This document shows positions 40,001-55,000 of a stretch of DNA of 64,000 nt, one piece after another. The notes below the pieces were generated by a model, which saw only the letters and a program-made list of their open reading frames with translations, searched no databases and was not told where the DNA came from. The translations under genes and the position numbers were made by a program. Source of the stretch: Prostheceraeus crozeri. Its lineage: Eukaryota; Platyhelminthes; Polycladida; Euryleptidae. The stretch is from positions 186,001 through 250,000 of the forward strand of contig CAJQUW010009227.1 of assembly GCA_907163375.1 (NCBI GenBank). The letters are read 5' to 3'. Every line of letters starts with the position of its first letter. The first letter of the stretch is position 1.

Positions 40001-43000
40001 TGTAGGAAAATCGGCAAGTGTTTCACAATCCACAGATATTTCTTGAATTTGACCATTGGATTCCAATGGGAATCCTTTAACCTTACCTATAACCAAAAAC
40101 GACTGGCTGTGACATTTAAGAATTTGATTTTTGTATTCAGCGTTTCAAGATCTACAAATCCATGTTATTGAGGCCTTTGTGCGCGAATCTAGGATGAAGG
40201 TGTCAGTAGCTCCCGGAAAAAATGCATTTATTGCTCCCAATACTAGACTTTGATCTGTTTATATTGGAAAAAAGCTTCTCTTTCTAGATATTTGCGGAAT
40301 CGTATTTGATCTTCGTATTTGATCGTATTTTTCTCTGGATTCTTTGGAAGATATCTTGGTAGTTATGTGCATTTTACTGACAGGGAATCTCTCCAGGCTT
40401 GAAAAGGTGGTCGGTACTGCTTAGTAATGCGATCATACATGGTTTCTATACTGGTTTGTAGAACCGCTCGTCATGCGCAGGGTTGAATAAATTTTGTACC
40501 GGGTTGGAGCAGGGTTGGGACAATTTCTGGGCCGGCAATGCTCCATCAAATTTATCATGGCAGACTAATTTGTGATCAATGCGTTGACTCAGATCGGCTT
40601 GAAATGGCTTATATCTTCATTGTTGATAAAGCACTTTAATATGAAATATTTCTTTACATCATGAACCATAATTATACAGCACTATGCGAATAGACAACTT
40701 TTGCATACTCGCATTCGCCCATGAAAAAAAAATTCCAATTACCAAAATTACATCAAAAACGAATTGAAGGCATTCACATACGATTCACACGGCTCCAATA
40801 CATATCCTTGAGGAATGCCTCGTGCACGCTTCAATTTCATGGCCACATCATCCGAGAAGGTTCTCCGACAGGATCAGGGCAATCTTCGAGAACGACTTGT
40901 CGTGTCATTTTAGACAAATTGAATGCCTCGCCCGATGTTCTGGATATTTTATTAAAGGTTCCGTGCCTTTAATGCAAACGAAATTTCCACCCAAATGTGT
41001 TCACGAACTTCTACAGGTTGAGTGGCTGGCAACATCAGATACATGCAAAGTGAAGCAGTTGGCGATGCAGCGGAATCATTGTCACATTTTTGTGGATTAA
41101 TTAGACAGACCCTGATGAATGATTCACAACATTTGATGGCAACGTCAAGATCGCGGAGCTTGTCCACCGTGCTTCTAAACACCTCTCTCCCCAATCAAAC
41201 TGATGGGAAAGTATAAGGGTCAATTTGAAGGTAGGAATCGTTGGAGTGCTCCACAATGGCCGACTTTTTCCACTGCGACAAATAAAACACAGACTTGAGT
41301 TCAAAATTTGAACTATTCTTCGTTGCTTAAGTTGCTAAGTCAATATTTCATGCTATATTCATTTGAATGTTTAACAGCTATATTCATTCAACTATGAAGA
41401 TGCTTTTGTAGTTACGTTCCAAGTGATTTTTTCATTCAGAAAACCATGCCTTCGATTATACATTTCAGGTACGAATAAGACTGAAGAAGGCAAATTACTA
41501 TCGCTCCGAACTTCGACTAGATAATGTGCTAAGAGAGTGGAATGAAAAGTCGGTAGCATGCAATGTCTCCCAGAATCTTCTCAAGAAACCGTTTGAAAGT
41601 CCACCAGCACAGCTGAAGGTGGAATGTGAGTATTGAAATTCATTATTTTAGAACTGAACATGTGATTAAAATCTTATGATTAGGGATGTATTGCGCAGGC
41701 TTAGCAGGATCCACTAGCTTTTCAGAACGTGACGTACCCGTCACTATATTTAGCAGAAATCGATTATACGGTATGTACAAGGTGACACAGCTAAAAGTCT
41801 ATTTTCAATCCCCTCCTATTCATGGAAAACAGCAATATGAAGTTGCTGTTGCCTCTTATTTGATCATTGGAATACAGCATTTTGTAAATCATAAATTATA
41901 TTATCTTTGGTGCGCTATATCTATGATTTCATATCTATGAATTCATAGTTTTGGAACTATCAATTGATAAAGCATAGACTTCTAAATAAAAAAGTCTATG
42001 GATAAAGCATAGAAGTCTATGGATAAAGCATAGACTTCTATGGATAAAGTATACCAGATTATTGCATAGCTGTAGAATCGTATTTCAGAATCCCTTCTAT
42101 ATCTAATAAAATCTGTTCCCAGGGAAATTCTAGGTAGTGAGGGATTTTATCGCGGATATCTATGGTCCTAATAATCTGGCATACTTTATAACGGATAGAG
42201 GATGACTATGCGATTCTCTGATATAGCTCGTGAAATTATTTGACATATCCCTCGGGCTAAAACCCTCGGGATTCATCAAAAAATTTCCCTCTCTATATCC
42301 CAGAGAATCGCATAGCCATCCTCTATCCATTGCATAATTTCCCCCTAAATTTCCTGTAAAGTTGCGCTTGTCTTGTAAGTCAAGCAAACAACTTGAATGC
42401 TATGAATAAGTGATTACTTTAAATTTTCAAATAGAAGTTTTTCAATTCCTACAGTACGTTCAAGCGTTCAAATTTTATTCACAACTATTAATTGACGTTC
42501 ATAGAAAATCAAATTTGTTTGGAGCAACGGCATCTCTCGTGGTGTTGCTGCATGGGTAGTGTTGCTCGAAAGTTTGCAGCAAAAGTTTCGTGCAGTATAT
42601 GGCAAAAACGCTGACCCTCCCTCATGTAGCACAAGCAAGAAGTGAGAAAACAAGATCATTTCCTGATGAAACAAGAGACGCATCAAAAAAATTAATGCAA
42701 CATCTCCACAGAAATGTAATGAGATTTGGAATCTTTTTGAATCTGGGCTTTATCAGTTTAAGAGGAGCATCTTCAAAATTGATGTGAGCCGCGAATCCTT
42801 CAGACAATGTTTGAAAGACATGGGATTCGTTCAATGTCAGTGAAGAAGGAAATACAAAATTGCAGAGAAAATGCACTAAATATATTACACTAAATTCTCG
42901 AACGGTACCCATGCCTAATGTGATTACAACGCTTGTGCGAGTTTATTGCATGATGAAGTTATATTTTAGAAACCCATAAATTTTTGTTGACCCTGTTATA

Positions 43001-46000
43001 TATTATAAATATGTACGCGAGACATAATATTGTGTTACCTTACAGCTTTTTTTCATACAAGGCAATTGAATCAAAATGAACCGTCCATGAATACAATTTC
43101 TCCTTTCCGATCTGCAATTGTTTTAAATTAAACCATCACTTATATCCCTTATTCTGATAACGAAAATACTTTCTGACTCCTGTGGCTTTATCAAGCTAAA
43201 TTTCAATGCTTTAAGTTAAAAGGTTAAATCTGAAATCATAGAAAAACGAAATATAATTAATCATGCATCATATTAATGAAAACAGAAAATATCAATGCCG
43301 GTATTCTCAGAGAGGATGATCACAAAGCATGTCAGCAGAATAATTCAAATTCGCATTTCAAGATGAACTTCGAAATGATTAATCACAGATTTGTTCCACT
43401 TCCAACAGTTCCTCCAAGGATGTCAGACGTTCAGTTGACAGGACCAATTGCAATGGAAGTTGGAAAAACTTCTACATTTCGCTGCGTTATTCCTGAATCA
43501 AATCCAGTCTCCAAAATTGAGTGGATCGTGCAAAATGCCCAAGCGATGCCGGCTGGATACATTAATCAATTCGGAATTGTATCTAGTGAAGTGAGTTGCT
43601 TAACATCTATTCTTAGTGATTCGAATGCCACAAATCAGCCAAAATTAACAAAAGTTGTGATTGATTGATAGAAAATTGATTTGGTCCACACTAGAGCTAA
43701 AAATTAACACACGGCTACTAAAAAATGTTAATATTTTAAGCTCTTGTCTGTAGCGTGAAATCTACCGTATAGAACTATAAGTCGCTAATCTTAATTCCAC
43801 AAAGTTAATAATCCGTAGAGTCAGAGAGAGCTTTCACTCGATTTTCCGTTACTTGGGCCCCGAGTTGAGATGGCTGGTCAACGGAAGTCAATCTGGTATG
43901 ATGGTGGCTCCTTCGTCCTATCTTGGATTTTTCTAGTTTTCACAGAGAGGGCCAGATATAGTAGCTTTTGGGCTTCCCATTGACATAAAGCTATTTTTCT
44001 AGTTAGTTTGAAATTCAGGAAGTCGTCGCGGACGTTGGTGCACCTTCTCTTCCTCGGCCGTTCCAGCAGATAGCGCTCCTTTACATCAAGTGACAGAATT
44101 TTCTTACTTGTGAGACATTCCTATCCTAAGGGACATTTTTCCCTAGCTTCTACTTAGCCCATTCTGTATCGAAACTCTATCAAGCAAGATATATCCGCTA
44201 CGGCTCAAACAGCCCATTCTGGTTGCGTTTCGTTAGACAATTCCAACACACATACATGGCCTCTAGCTCCGTTCAGAACGCTACTATTCGTAAAGATGGA
44301 ATGAAAATCATGAAACTTATAAGTAATTTAAAATAATTCAATAGGATAATTGATATTCCAATGGGATAATTGAGGACCTGATTCTGTTAAATCTCCTATC
44401 GGTCCTTTAAAGGTAATTAAAAATATATATGCTCATTGATTCCTTGTCGCATGCTAATCTTGAATCTGTTTTTAATTCTAATTTCAGACGTTTCCGGGAA
44501 TTTATAAAGGAACAGGTATCAACAGCACTTTACTTTTTACAAATATCAAGCAATATTTGAATGGATATCGACTGCTCTGTGCTGTGTCTCATCAGCGCCT
44601 GGGCCAGACCAGGACGAAGGAATTCCTATTACGCGTGAAATGTAAGTTCACTTTTTGATATTTTTATCTAGATACTTGCACTTCATTGTTTAAAGATGCA
44701 ATAAAAAGAGCATTCAAAGCGAGAGCTTTTACCTTACAGATCCGCCAAGTCGTGATGACATTCAGGTAAAAATGGTACCTGAAAAACCAGTTTCTGGCCA
44801 AAGTGTTAGAATCTATTGCATTGCTCCAAAAACGATTCCTGCTCCGACTGTGCAATGGAATATTTCATCAACAAGTTTATCAGAAAATATGAGAGAACTA
44901 CAAGAGGTAAGTTTAAGTCACTTGCAACGGATTCGCATCTTGCAGTCAAAAATTGATATTTCCTGAATATTGGTGCATTATAGCCAGCATTTCCGCTCAT
45001 CGTTTTCCTGTCTAATCGCTTCAGTTTGTTTTCAGTGGAATCACGTTTGTGAAAATTCAGGCAGTCAGACAATAATAAGAGATAAATACGCATTATAATC
45101 ATGCTGTACAGATATGGTGTGTCTACTTGTAAAAATAGATGGTTGTCGAGTGTCAGTACTAATATCCGTGACGATTATGACTAAAATTTAATTTTGTGAT
45201 ACTTTGCATGAAAATATTAGCGGGAAGCAATCATTTACCAATTCATCTCGAAGGTCGCTTATCTTCCTCGAAAGTAAACAAACCCCTCTTCCTTGTTTGT
45301 GGCAATTTTATTTATAGTCACACTCGCGCTTTGCTGGCATTCTCTCTGGCATGGTGATACTTAATATGATAAGTGACTGCAATCAGAATACCAGTATACT
45401 GATGAAAATTCATTCTTCGGATTATCTGAGGATCAATGAAAGAATAAAAATTGAAGTAGACTGAAAACAACTTCGATTCATTTCAGATATTTTACCGTAA
45501 TCTTCTCATCAGTTTAAAACATTTAAATGGTATATCATAAAGGAATAGATATAACATTCGAATAAGAAAAATTGCTACAAGAATTAGGGATCTCTGAAAT
45601 GCTCAAACAGTGACTGCAGGAATGACATTCGTACGAGGATCTCAACGGAAAATTGAATATGCGAAGATTTGGAGCGACAAGAAAAGCAGTAATCGAAGGG
45701 ATAAGAAAGCTACAAGACTGCGTATGTAAATGCGCTGGTGTGGCCCTTGTTGACGCTTGGATCCGCGCCGTGGACTTTGAAAGCGGTCATCGTCAAACTC
45801 GGACATCCACTCGCGCAGTCGAAATGTGGATGTACAGGAGAATACTGAAGATCAGTTGGTGAGACAGACGAACCAACATCAGCGTCTTTCAAGAAATGGG
45901 CACTCAGCTTCACGTATTGAGATGCTGAAAACAAAGAAGTTGGTATTCATCGGACATTATGCAGACAGAAAGAGTTGGTCAAAAATATGAAAGAAGGTAT

Positions 46001-49000
46001 TCATCTGGGAAGGCGAAGAAGAGACAAACCTCGCAGACAATGTGGCGATGACATAAAAGAATGAACGAATAGAATCCTGGGAATAGCGATGAAGAAGACG
46101 GAGAGTCGTTCGTGCTACTACGTACTGAAAGAAAGCTGGCTTCCGAAGATGCTGAATTGATCGCAAAATAAGCGATTTCTACAGTACAAAATAGATAAGA
46201 AATCTGACGAAAACTGCAAGAGATTTTATACGAGTGAACTTACAAATATTCAATAGACTTAATCACAGAATATCATTTTCACTTCCACTATGAATCTTCA
46301 AAACTTAATTTATTAGTGCATTGACATAAATTACTCAAACAGTTCATGCAGATATGCACTTAACAGCCTTGAATGTCAACTCCATCAGCGCTTAGTTTTC
46401 TTGAAAGTGACATAATTCATGGTAAATAATGTTATGCATTTAAATACCATTTCGATGTTTACAATTTGAAAACTCATGAATTCATACCAAATATATACCA
46501 AATTGTTCTAAGTTGTTATGCAATATTAAAACACGGAAATGTTGCATTATTCAAATATTATTAGATTTTGCACCAGTTTGCGGCAATGTCGTATCGTCCT
46601 ATCGTCGTGGGGGTTCAATGTCACATTAGCATAAATGAAATGTTATTATCAAAGCTTATTAAAACATGATTGTGTTGAAATAGTCTGACCTATAAATGGA
46701 AATAAACTGAGTAAAAAAAACGCAGTCAAACATAATTTTAAACATGCTTCATTTCCGAATCGCTGTCGATGTCTTCTATCAAGGGAAATTACCAAAAGAA
46801 ATTAAGTGAACATGGAGAATGCAAAATGCGTCAGTAAATAGACAGATAAACGGACATACGTGCTATGCACATAGAGTGGGGAACGGACCGGATTTTTCAG
46901 CGCACTGTTTTGTAACACTGTTTTGCTTCCCTCTTTCAACAAAGTCTCAGGTATGTCTGGTACCGACAACATGCTACAGCTGAAAGCGATGAAGGGACGC
47001 AATCCCTTAATTGAATATAAACTACAATCCAGCAATTGACGGCAGATAGAAAACTAATCGATTCCTTTGAAGTATTGCCTGATTTGGCCCAATAAGGATT
47101 CTGTTCTTTGATTCGGGATCTCAAATCTCTGTTGGTCATACAATTTAGTCAAGATTTGTTATATTTGTTTAATGAATGCCGTAACTGTCAATTGTGGAGC
47201 ATTATCGTGCATGAACCACGATGCCATGTCAATTTACTGACAATTAAAATTGGAAGTCTCTTATCTTGACAGAAAAGTTTCATTAATTTCAGAAAATTGA
47301 AAATTTAGGATTTATAATTTGACAGATGACGTCAAACGACGTATCGAAATTGTATTCGACAGCATACATGTAAAAATAGCACACACAGGAGTTAAGGAAA
47401 ATATACGCAGGATACCAAATTGTCTACATTTTCATATCAATAGCTGTTCATTTATAAGCCAGCACCGACACCGATTGCCATGAAGCCTCGATCGTCCGCA
47501 CGGATTATAGCAAAATGAGATTGGACTTCCGCACTGTAGCATGATGTGGTAGCAAAAACAAATTCCTGGACGGTGTGAATTTACCATGAAAAACAAACAA
47601 GTTGAGGAAGTGACCCATGGAGCAAGCGGCGGTTAGACAATGCCTTGACTTCTTCGAAGCAGCAAAATGGCTGACGTTCGCATCCCAAGAAATGTTGGCC
47701 TTCAGAAATCATTGTAAAAGTAATCAGCTTCGTAATAGTCGTTACAGATGCACCTGTTTCAGGCAATTAAATCATTGGTTTTCCCCGTAGATTAAATTGC
47801 TATAATGACTACTTACTAATTGATTTATGAAATTATTACTCAAAAGCCCATCGATGGAAAATCTGATGCTGAATGCACAAGGAATCAGTGGGCAGAGAAC
47901 AAATACTAATTCATACAGGCGCATTTAGCCGACACGAAAAATTCAAATCCATGAGCCACTGGAAAGGGTTCAAACAGGGAATGGCTGAGATTGCTAAATG
48001 TACATATCCTATCTGATCATATGGTCAATTTTGATGGCTCATGGCTTTGAATTTTGGCACCGCTAAATGCACAGGTTTCTTGTTCGAGTAGCTAGTATTT
48101 TTATGGGATCTACCATAGACTATGTCGGGATCTGCTGAGTTAAAAATGAGACAAATTATTTCATCGGATACCCAAATGTATTAAAAATAGAGTAAACCAA
48201 CATTTCGCTTAGGGCTTTCTCAAGGTCACATACAAACTAAAGCAGAGGACAGAATTGCTTTAGCATAACAGACGCATCTTCTCTGCTTTGATTTGTTGTA
48301 ATTATCAGAAAGCCGCAAGGCGAAATATTGGTTTACATTTTTTAATGCATTGAAGTATCCGCTGGAAATATTTATTTTATTTTTACTCAGCTTCCGGATA
48401 CATGGGCCTATAATCGGCGTAAACGGATCTGCTGAGAAAATTTCAACATTTTCAGATTCCTTCAACTCCTAAATTTCTAAAGTCAACACTGGTAGGTGTT
48501 TGAAGATATGTGAATGACTACTGACTACTTAGTCAATGACATGAACAATGCTTTCCGTATCGTTGCTACTGTTTTCCATGTAATTTAGAATAGTAGCACA
48601 TGTAGAATAGTTGCATTTACAACAACCCGAGCCAGCTTTGTTCCATTGCTACGGACATATTGCTGTTAACCTGCAAGTGAACCTTTTGCATGTGAATATT
48701 TAGTCAATTAGACGATGAATATGCATGTATATTCGCAAACCACCAACAATTGGTTTTATCAGAATAGTTATTCAAAGCCAGATTGCATTCTATTAACGAA
48801 TGATTGATATTATATTTCAGAATTGAATAATTCCTGAACAATCGCTAACACCCAATCTTCCAGTCTCTAAACCCGTCTGGTCAAAAGATTCCAAACCAAG
48901 GCAATTGAAGAGCTAAGACAGAGCTCTATCAACAGAAAAACTGAGTTAAACTATGTAGAAAATGTACTATGGGTTCTAAAACAAGCATCAATAGTAAAGG

Positions 49001-52000
49001 CAAAATGCAATTCATACTGAAATTGGAAATTGTTAAGTCTTCATTAGATTATATAATTCCTACAGAGCATTAGCTAACCTTTATTAAAGCTTCAAGCCGG
49101 CAATCAAATCTGACATTTTGATCTTCATTTTGATAATCATCTACCCATTTATGATGTTTGAATAAACAAAGGCAATTTGATCAAAATATGATTCAGATCA
49201 GGAAACACAGCTTTCACACTTGTTCATTACAAGAATCAACTCATTTGATATTAAAATTTACAAGATCATTTTGTCAAAATGTATTCGTTGATTTTCAGAA
49301 ATTTAATCTTCATGATTTCTTCAGTTCAATTGTTAACCGTCATAGATAAAATACTGCATTAAGAATGCGATAAAATTCAAGACTTCAAATAGATAGATCA
49401 TTTTTTTTCTAAATTTCATGTGAATTTCTATTAAAGTGCGTTCAAAGCATATACATTATAATCGATTTTATGATACCATTTCACTATTGCATACATAATT
49501 TTCAAATGCTTCTTTTGTTTGCGATAAGAAAGAAATAAGCCGTTGCTGCTGAATATGACGTATTATTGAAAATGCATATTAGTGCACTTTCAATAATACG
49601 TCATATTCAGCAGCAACGGCTTAATTTTTTCTTATCGCAATTGTTGATAATGCTGCTAAAGGGAAACTTTGATTTATTTATTGCTTCTTTTGTGCTATTC
49701 CATTTTCTGTTGAGACAACATTCCTTTAGCTATTTTACGATTACTTTTACCAATGCATGTGAAAGTTCTACATGTAGTAGAAATCTAGCTAGAGCTTCTC
49801 GTCTTTGTTATCAAACGTTTGCAGTCTTTTGTGTTGCCTCAGATAATACGACAATGGATCAGTGATAATTGCAATTTTAAACGCATTCGATTGGCTTGTA
49901 TTTTGTTCAATACAAAACAAAGTCTGCTTTGACCACTACCATCGAAATATATATTGTTTATCTAAGGTCATTGTTTATCTATCTCCACGGCCACGATCGA
50001 TTTTTCGATATTTTCCAATATTTTTGATGTCCTATGGGATTCTCGTTTTCTGCAGTAGCCAAGAGTCTTACTTGTATTATCTAAGCAATAAAACTTCCCC
50101 AGATTTTGTTGCTTATTTTATCATGAACTAGCCTATATCAACGTGGATACTGAATCAGATTTATGGTATTCACTATCGACATCGCCGCAAAGAGCTCGAG
50201 ATTGGAAGGTGCAACCAAATCCGAACTGGGATAACATCTGTGCCACTTCACATATTTGCACCTCTTGAATTTTAGGACAGTGTATGGCTTCAGCGCTATC
50301 GAAATTTGAACATTTCTCCGAATTTCTTTTAATTTTACCCATAAAAGATCAAGTTTATTGCGATGAGTGCTTTCTTATCGGCTTTAGGTCTATACATCAT
50401 TTTTAACCTTTCTTTTGACATGCTTCATTTTTTTTATTTGCCTTATATTTCAGTAATACTGTATGTGTGCACTATTTTTTGATAATTGGACTGAGACATA
50501 ATGTAGTGCATTTGTCTGTAAAAATGTTTGATACAATATGCGGTACACTGTAATGATCAAAGAGACAGATTTATTTGCGTGTGCGTGTGTGTTAGTCTAG
50601 ACATATATCGCTAGACGTTAGTCGGACATACTATCGCAACCATAGAAATAAACTGTTTATCTGAAGTTGGCTAGAATGGAAACTGACTCAAGGTCGCGGC
50701 ACATCCGGGGGAACTAAGTTGGGGCATGAACCACCAATTAAAAGCTTCGATTTACACATGTGACTGATTCTAACCCAATGATACAGACGTTGGCAGGTGG
50801 TTCTACGTGAAAATGCGTGCGATTTATGTGCCGTTATTGTGCATTGCATGAGGCTTAATTTCCATTCTCGAGGTTTTATTGTTGTCAATTTCTATGATCG
50901 CAGCCATTTCATGCACTGGCAGCAAGTGATGGAGATTGACATAGATATTCGTCAGTCTTTGGCTTGTGTGATTGACCAAGCACGGGCAAAGCAGAAGCAG
51001 CTCATATCAGCGAACACACGAACCTCAGTGTTCAGATTACAGCAGGTCTGTCAAGTGGAAAGTATATTATTCACACCGTTCGACTCTTCACGATCTAAAT
51101 TTGCTAACTGCGAACCTTTCATGTGGTGTCTATATTCTGGTTCATCAGAATTCAGGCTCGAATTTTCATTTCGCTCTATGGAAAATTGATCTTTCTGCCC
51201 CTCGAAACTGGTTCTTGTCGCGACCATCAATATTGAGGAAAGTCATCTCTAAAGGCCGAAGCACGGAAACAGGGCAATTTACGAGACAATGTTCCAAACA
51301 TATCTTAATAAAGATATCCGCAAACTTATATTGAGCTTATCAAAAAATAATTGGCGCATTGTGTTCATCAAATATGTTTTCACTTTTCGACGTGCTTTTA
51401 ATGAGTTAATAGTAAGAACATAAAACTGATTTTGGGAGGACCTATGCATTTGATGTTATAAGAAGAACAACAAGTGTCACTATTACAGAGATCTCAACAT
51501 CAAGTTTCGGACATTTTTATTAAGATGCTGCTAAAACAGAGATCCACATAATTTCAATCAAATATTTCGATTATTTGATAATTTGATTTCAATGACTTCT
51601 TGACTTATATTCATCAAGTTCACCAGTAAATGTCAGCTTCACGTTTCAAAATCATTAATTCAAGCTTTTGATGGTATTTATAGAATGATCAGAGGAAGCT
51701 GTAGTTGGTATGACATCATCATCAATTATCATTAAGTTATAAAATTATTGATTATTGATCAATGCGAACCTTTGTGATCAATTATTTTCTTGAAGCGTGC
51801 AGCCTATGCAATAAAAACAGAAAGTTAATAAACTGCTTTCTAGAAAATGGTGGCAAAACTGAAAATATTCCGTTCATTTCAGTGATGAGAGCTTCATATG
51901 AGTTATTCCACGATGTATCTTTCTTTACCTATTTGCTAATATGTCACGACACGCATAATCAAGACAAACTAACTATGTACTATACAGATGCAATTTATCA

Positions 52001-55000
52001 CGTTGAGACAATAAATTAGAACAAAAATCATCGCTGCGGACCATAGCAATGAATAGAGCGATCTATTGAAGGTGAACTTTAGAGAGCAACTCAAGAAACA
52101 TTGTCGATTATTGAAGGACTTCATCAATTGCGAAGTGAAAAGAAATGTATAAACAATGTATAAAAAACAAAACAACTAAAAGAAATGTCTTACCAAGGAG
52201 GGATTTAAAATTCGTAACCATAAATAGCATTTCTTTGGTTGGGTGCTAAGCTTCAATAACTAATTTCGTGTAGCCTACTTCAGAGACAGAAATTTTGGCA
52301 GTGTTCTGCATAGGCTTATTTTTGAGTATAATTGGATGCGATTTGTATTTGATGCTAGCTGCCAATGTCTCAATTAAAAATTTAGGAGGTTGTTTCTGCA
52401 TGATTCAATTTCTCTTATTATGCGACTTATATGTCGAAATATTATGGAAATAAAAATGAAAAATTATATCAAGGAACGATTTCTCTTAAAATGAATCTAT
52501 CATGACTAGAAGTCGATTTAAAACAAAAGCAATGGAAGTAAAGTATCCAAAGTAAGCGTACATTTGCATTTAGCATTGTTCACATAATTCGCATGCTCTC
52601 TGGATCCAGATATCTTGGCTGCGATCCCTGCTGAAACACACATTCAATCGGAAAGCACATTTCTTCTTGCAGACCCCTTCACAAGACAATAGAATGCGCA
52701 TTTATTTCACATTGTGACTGGCTTGCCCATTCACTTGTCTGTAATATTATCAGGTTCAGGATTAACTTCAGTATTGCAGGGCAGGGACAGGAAATTTATC
52801 TTTCGAAATTAAATTTCACGGACGGGAAGAGTCAATGTTTAAAGAGAATTCGACCCTCGATTTCGATAAGGTCTGTCATATTAGGTTGTCAAATCTATCA
52901 CAGTTGTTAATACTTGGAATATCTGGATGATTAATTGATGTGATATATTAATTATTAGATACTTCATAGTGAAGAATAATCCTTCTGATAATCCGATAAG
53001 AGACCTCTGATCTTATGAGCTCTGATTATATTGGAATCAGACAGGGAAGTTGCCAATTTATACATTGATGTTGTTATCACTTGTGATCGGGCAAACCTCT
53101 GAAAGCATAAACCTCAATCTACCACTTAAATGATAGATGCACTTAAGTTCAATACTATGTAATTGCTAGCAATATGTACTTTACTCTTCACCACTTCTTT
53201 CTCTAGCTAATGTTGTGATTGACATCAAAGTTACATATACAGTCTACATAAAAATTAAGTCAGAGACACCAGAAAAGTAATGAAATTATGATTTGTTTGG
53301 TCTGAAATTACAAAACCACTTGTAACTTTTACATTCTGTCTGTTTATTTTTTTCAATTTAAGTGTGATTCTAAAATTGAGTAATTTTTCAAATTCATGTA
53401 AACTGCAATTTTTTCCTTTAAGTTATTTGAAAATAGATATTTATCGTCTACCTTCTGCATTCAAATACGATTATATCAAATCAGATGAAATGTTTGTAAG
53501 TAAAGCGTTTGCTAGATACATGTACAAAAAAATTTAAAATAGATTCATCCTTTTCATCCTAAGTGTAAGTCACTAAAGTTGATAATTTTTGACTATTTTC
53601 TGCTGATTTTTGCTCTGTGGCATTTCGGTGTTGATTCCTGCAACGTCTATCGTTTTTTCGTTGAAGAATCTCAATTTTTTTAATATTATAATTGAAACTG
53701 TTAACATTTTTGTTTGTCTACTTTCATGAATTCTATATCCAAAACTTCAAGTAATGAGAATGCTAATCGATAGCTCTGGAATGCAGAAATGAATCATGCA
53801 ATTGATCGAACATGTTTATGAGATCGCGCCCAAATAGATAAACATCATAAGATCAGATGGACACAAAAATGATGTTGAATCATTATTTTTATTGACTACG
53901 TTAAATCTAAAGTTTTGTTTAGACATCATGGACATCATGCAAGCATCTCCGTACATTGGACAGTCCGCTCTTGATGTCAATCCTGCATTTTTCGATCTTG
54001 AGCGTCATCTTCTTTTAGGTAAAGTTTGTGCAAGTCACCCATACAGCGCAAAACCAATCTTGCACCTGTCATCCACCTAACCATCTTCATCTCGGTTCTC
54101 TGCTGTAAGCCATCATGCTCTGAATACAAAACCGTCTCAAACTTGCAGATCATGCCTTATCTGACGCAGGCGGCACAGCCTTGTAAAGTAGTATTCACAA
54201 ACACTGCAAATAAATCAAATTTGCTATATATTTTGAGCATCTGCTCATGGCTATGAAATGAATAATTTGAGAAAAGAAATGAATCGACCCAAAAGTCTTC
54301 TAGCATCTCTAAATGTTATCAAATACTCTGATGAACATTGCATCATTAATTCAATAATTGTTTGGTTTTCTAAATCGTTAATGAAGTCATTAATTTACTT
54401 TAAGAGCACCATCTGTTTTCCAGTATATTTGATGTCCATGAGAAAACGATAAAATATCTAGCAGTTTATGGATACGAAAGGTTGGAAATTGTTCACCTCA
54501 ATCCAAACTGCTTGAATAATATTACATTCATGGTATTTTTAAGATGACTTATTTCTTCAAGTATCCTAACATTCTAACCTTCAACACGTATTTAGAGATG
54601 CACACAGCATGTGTAAATTTAATTACCCTTCCAAGATTCACCACGGATTTTATGTCCAAAACACATGTGAGACCAAATTTGTCTGAATTTGAATCTAAAA
54701 ATGAGTTGTAAGTAAGTGAGATACCAAACTAGGATCAGTTCACACGCTTTTTCATATAGAGATTGATGAGCCGCGGTTTATGGTGATAAAAAGTCCATGT
54801 TTCACTAGAAACTTTATTTGTTGATTTTTTAGATGATATGTTTGAGAGACACAGTCATCATTTCTCTCCATGAATGCAAAGTTGAACCATTGCAATAGAT
54901 GGAAGTTAATAATGCTATCGACCTAATCGATATCAGGTCATCATTTTCCTATTTTCATCGAAGTATATTGAGAAAAAGACTCACTTGATATTGGTGATTA

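Noticed and set aside
43276..43408. In-frame ATG extension upstream of the Ig5 exon
   Set aside because: The acceptor at 43407-43408 restores phase with exon 11 and the FPP linker; the upstream part is intron read-through.
47450..47770. Minus-strand frames with weak LTR-retrotransposon flavour (CCFEEVKALSNRR)
   Set aside because: No catalytic or RNase H motif could be placed, and the match rests on a few residues.
50797..51334. Overlapping open frames of 120-130 codons
   Set aside because: They begin inside dispersed repeat D, differ in frame, and show no domain or conserved pattern.
53923..54018. Exon-like frame (IMQASPYIGQSALDVNP) with AG and GTAAAG borders
   Set aside because: It lies in a phase 0 intron and, read in phase 0, contains a stop; there is no partner exon and no domain match.
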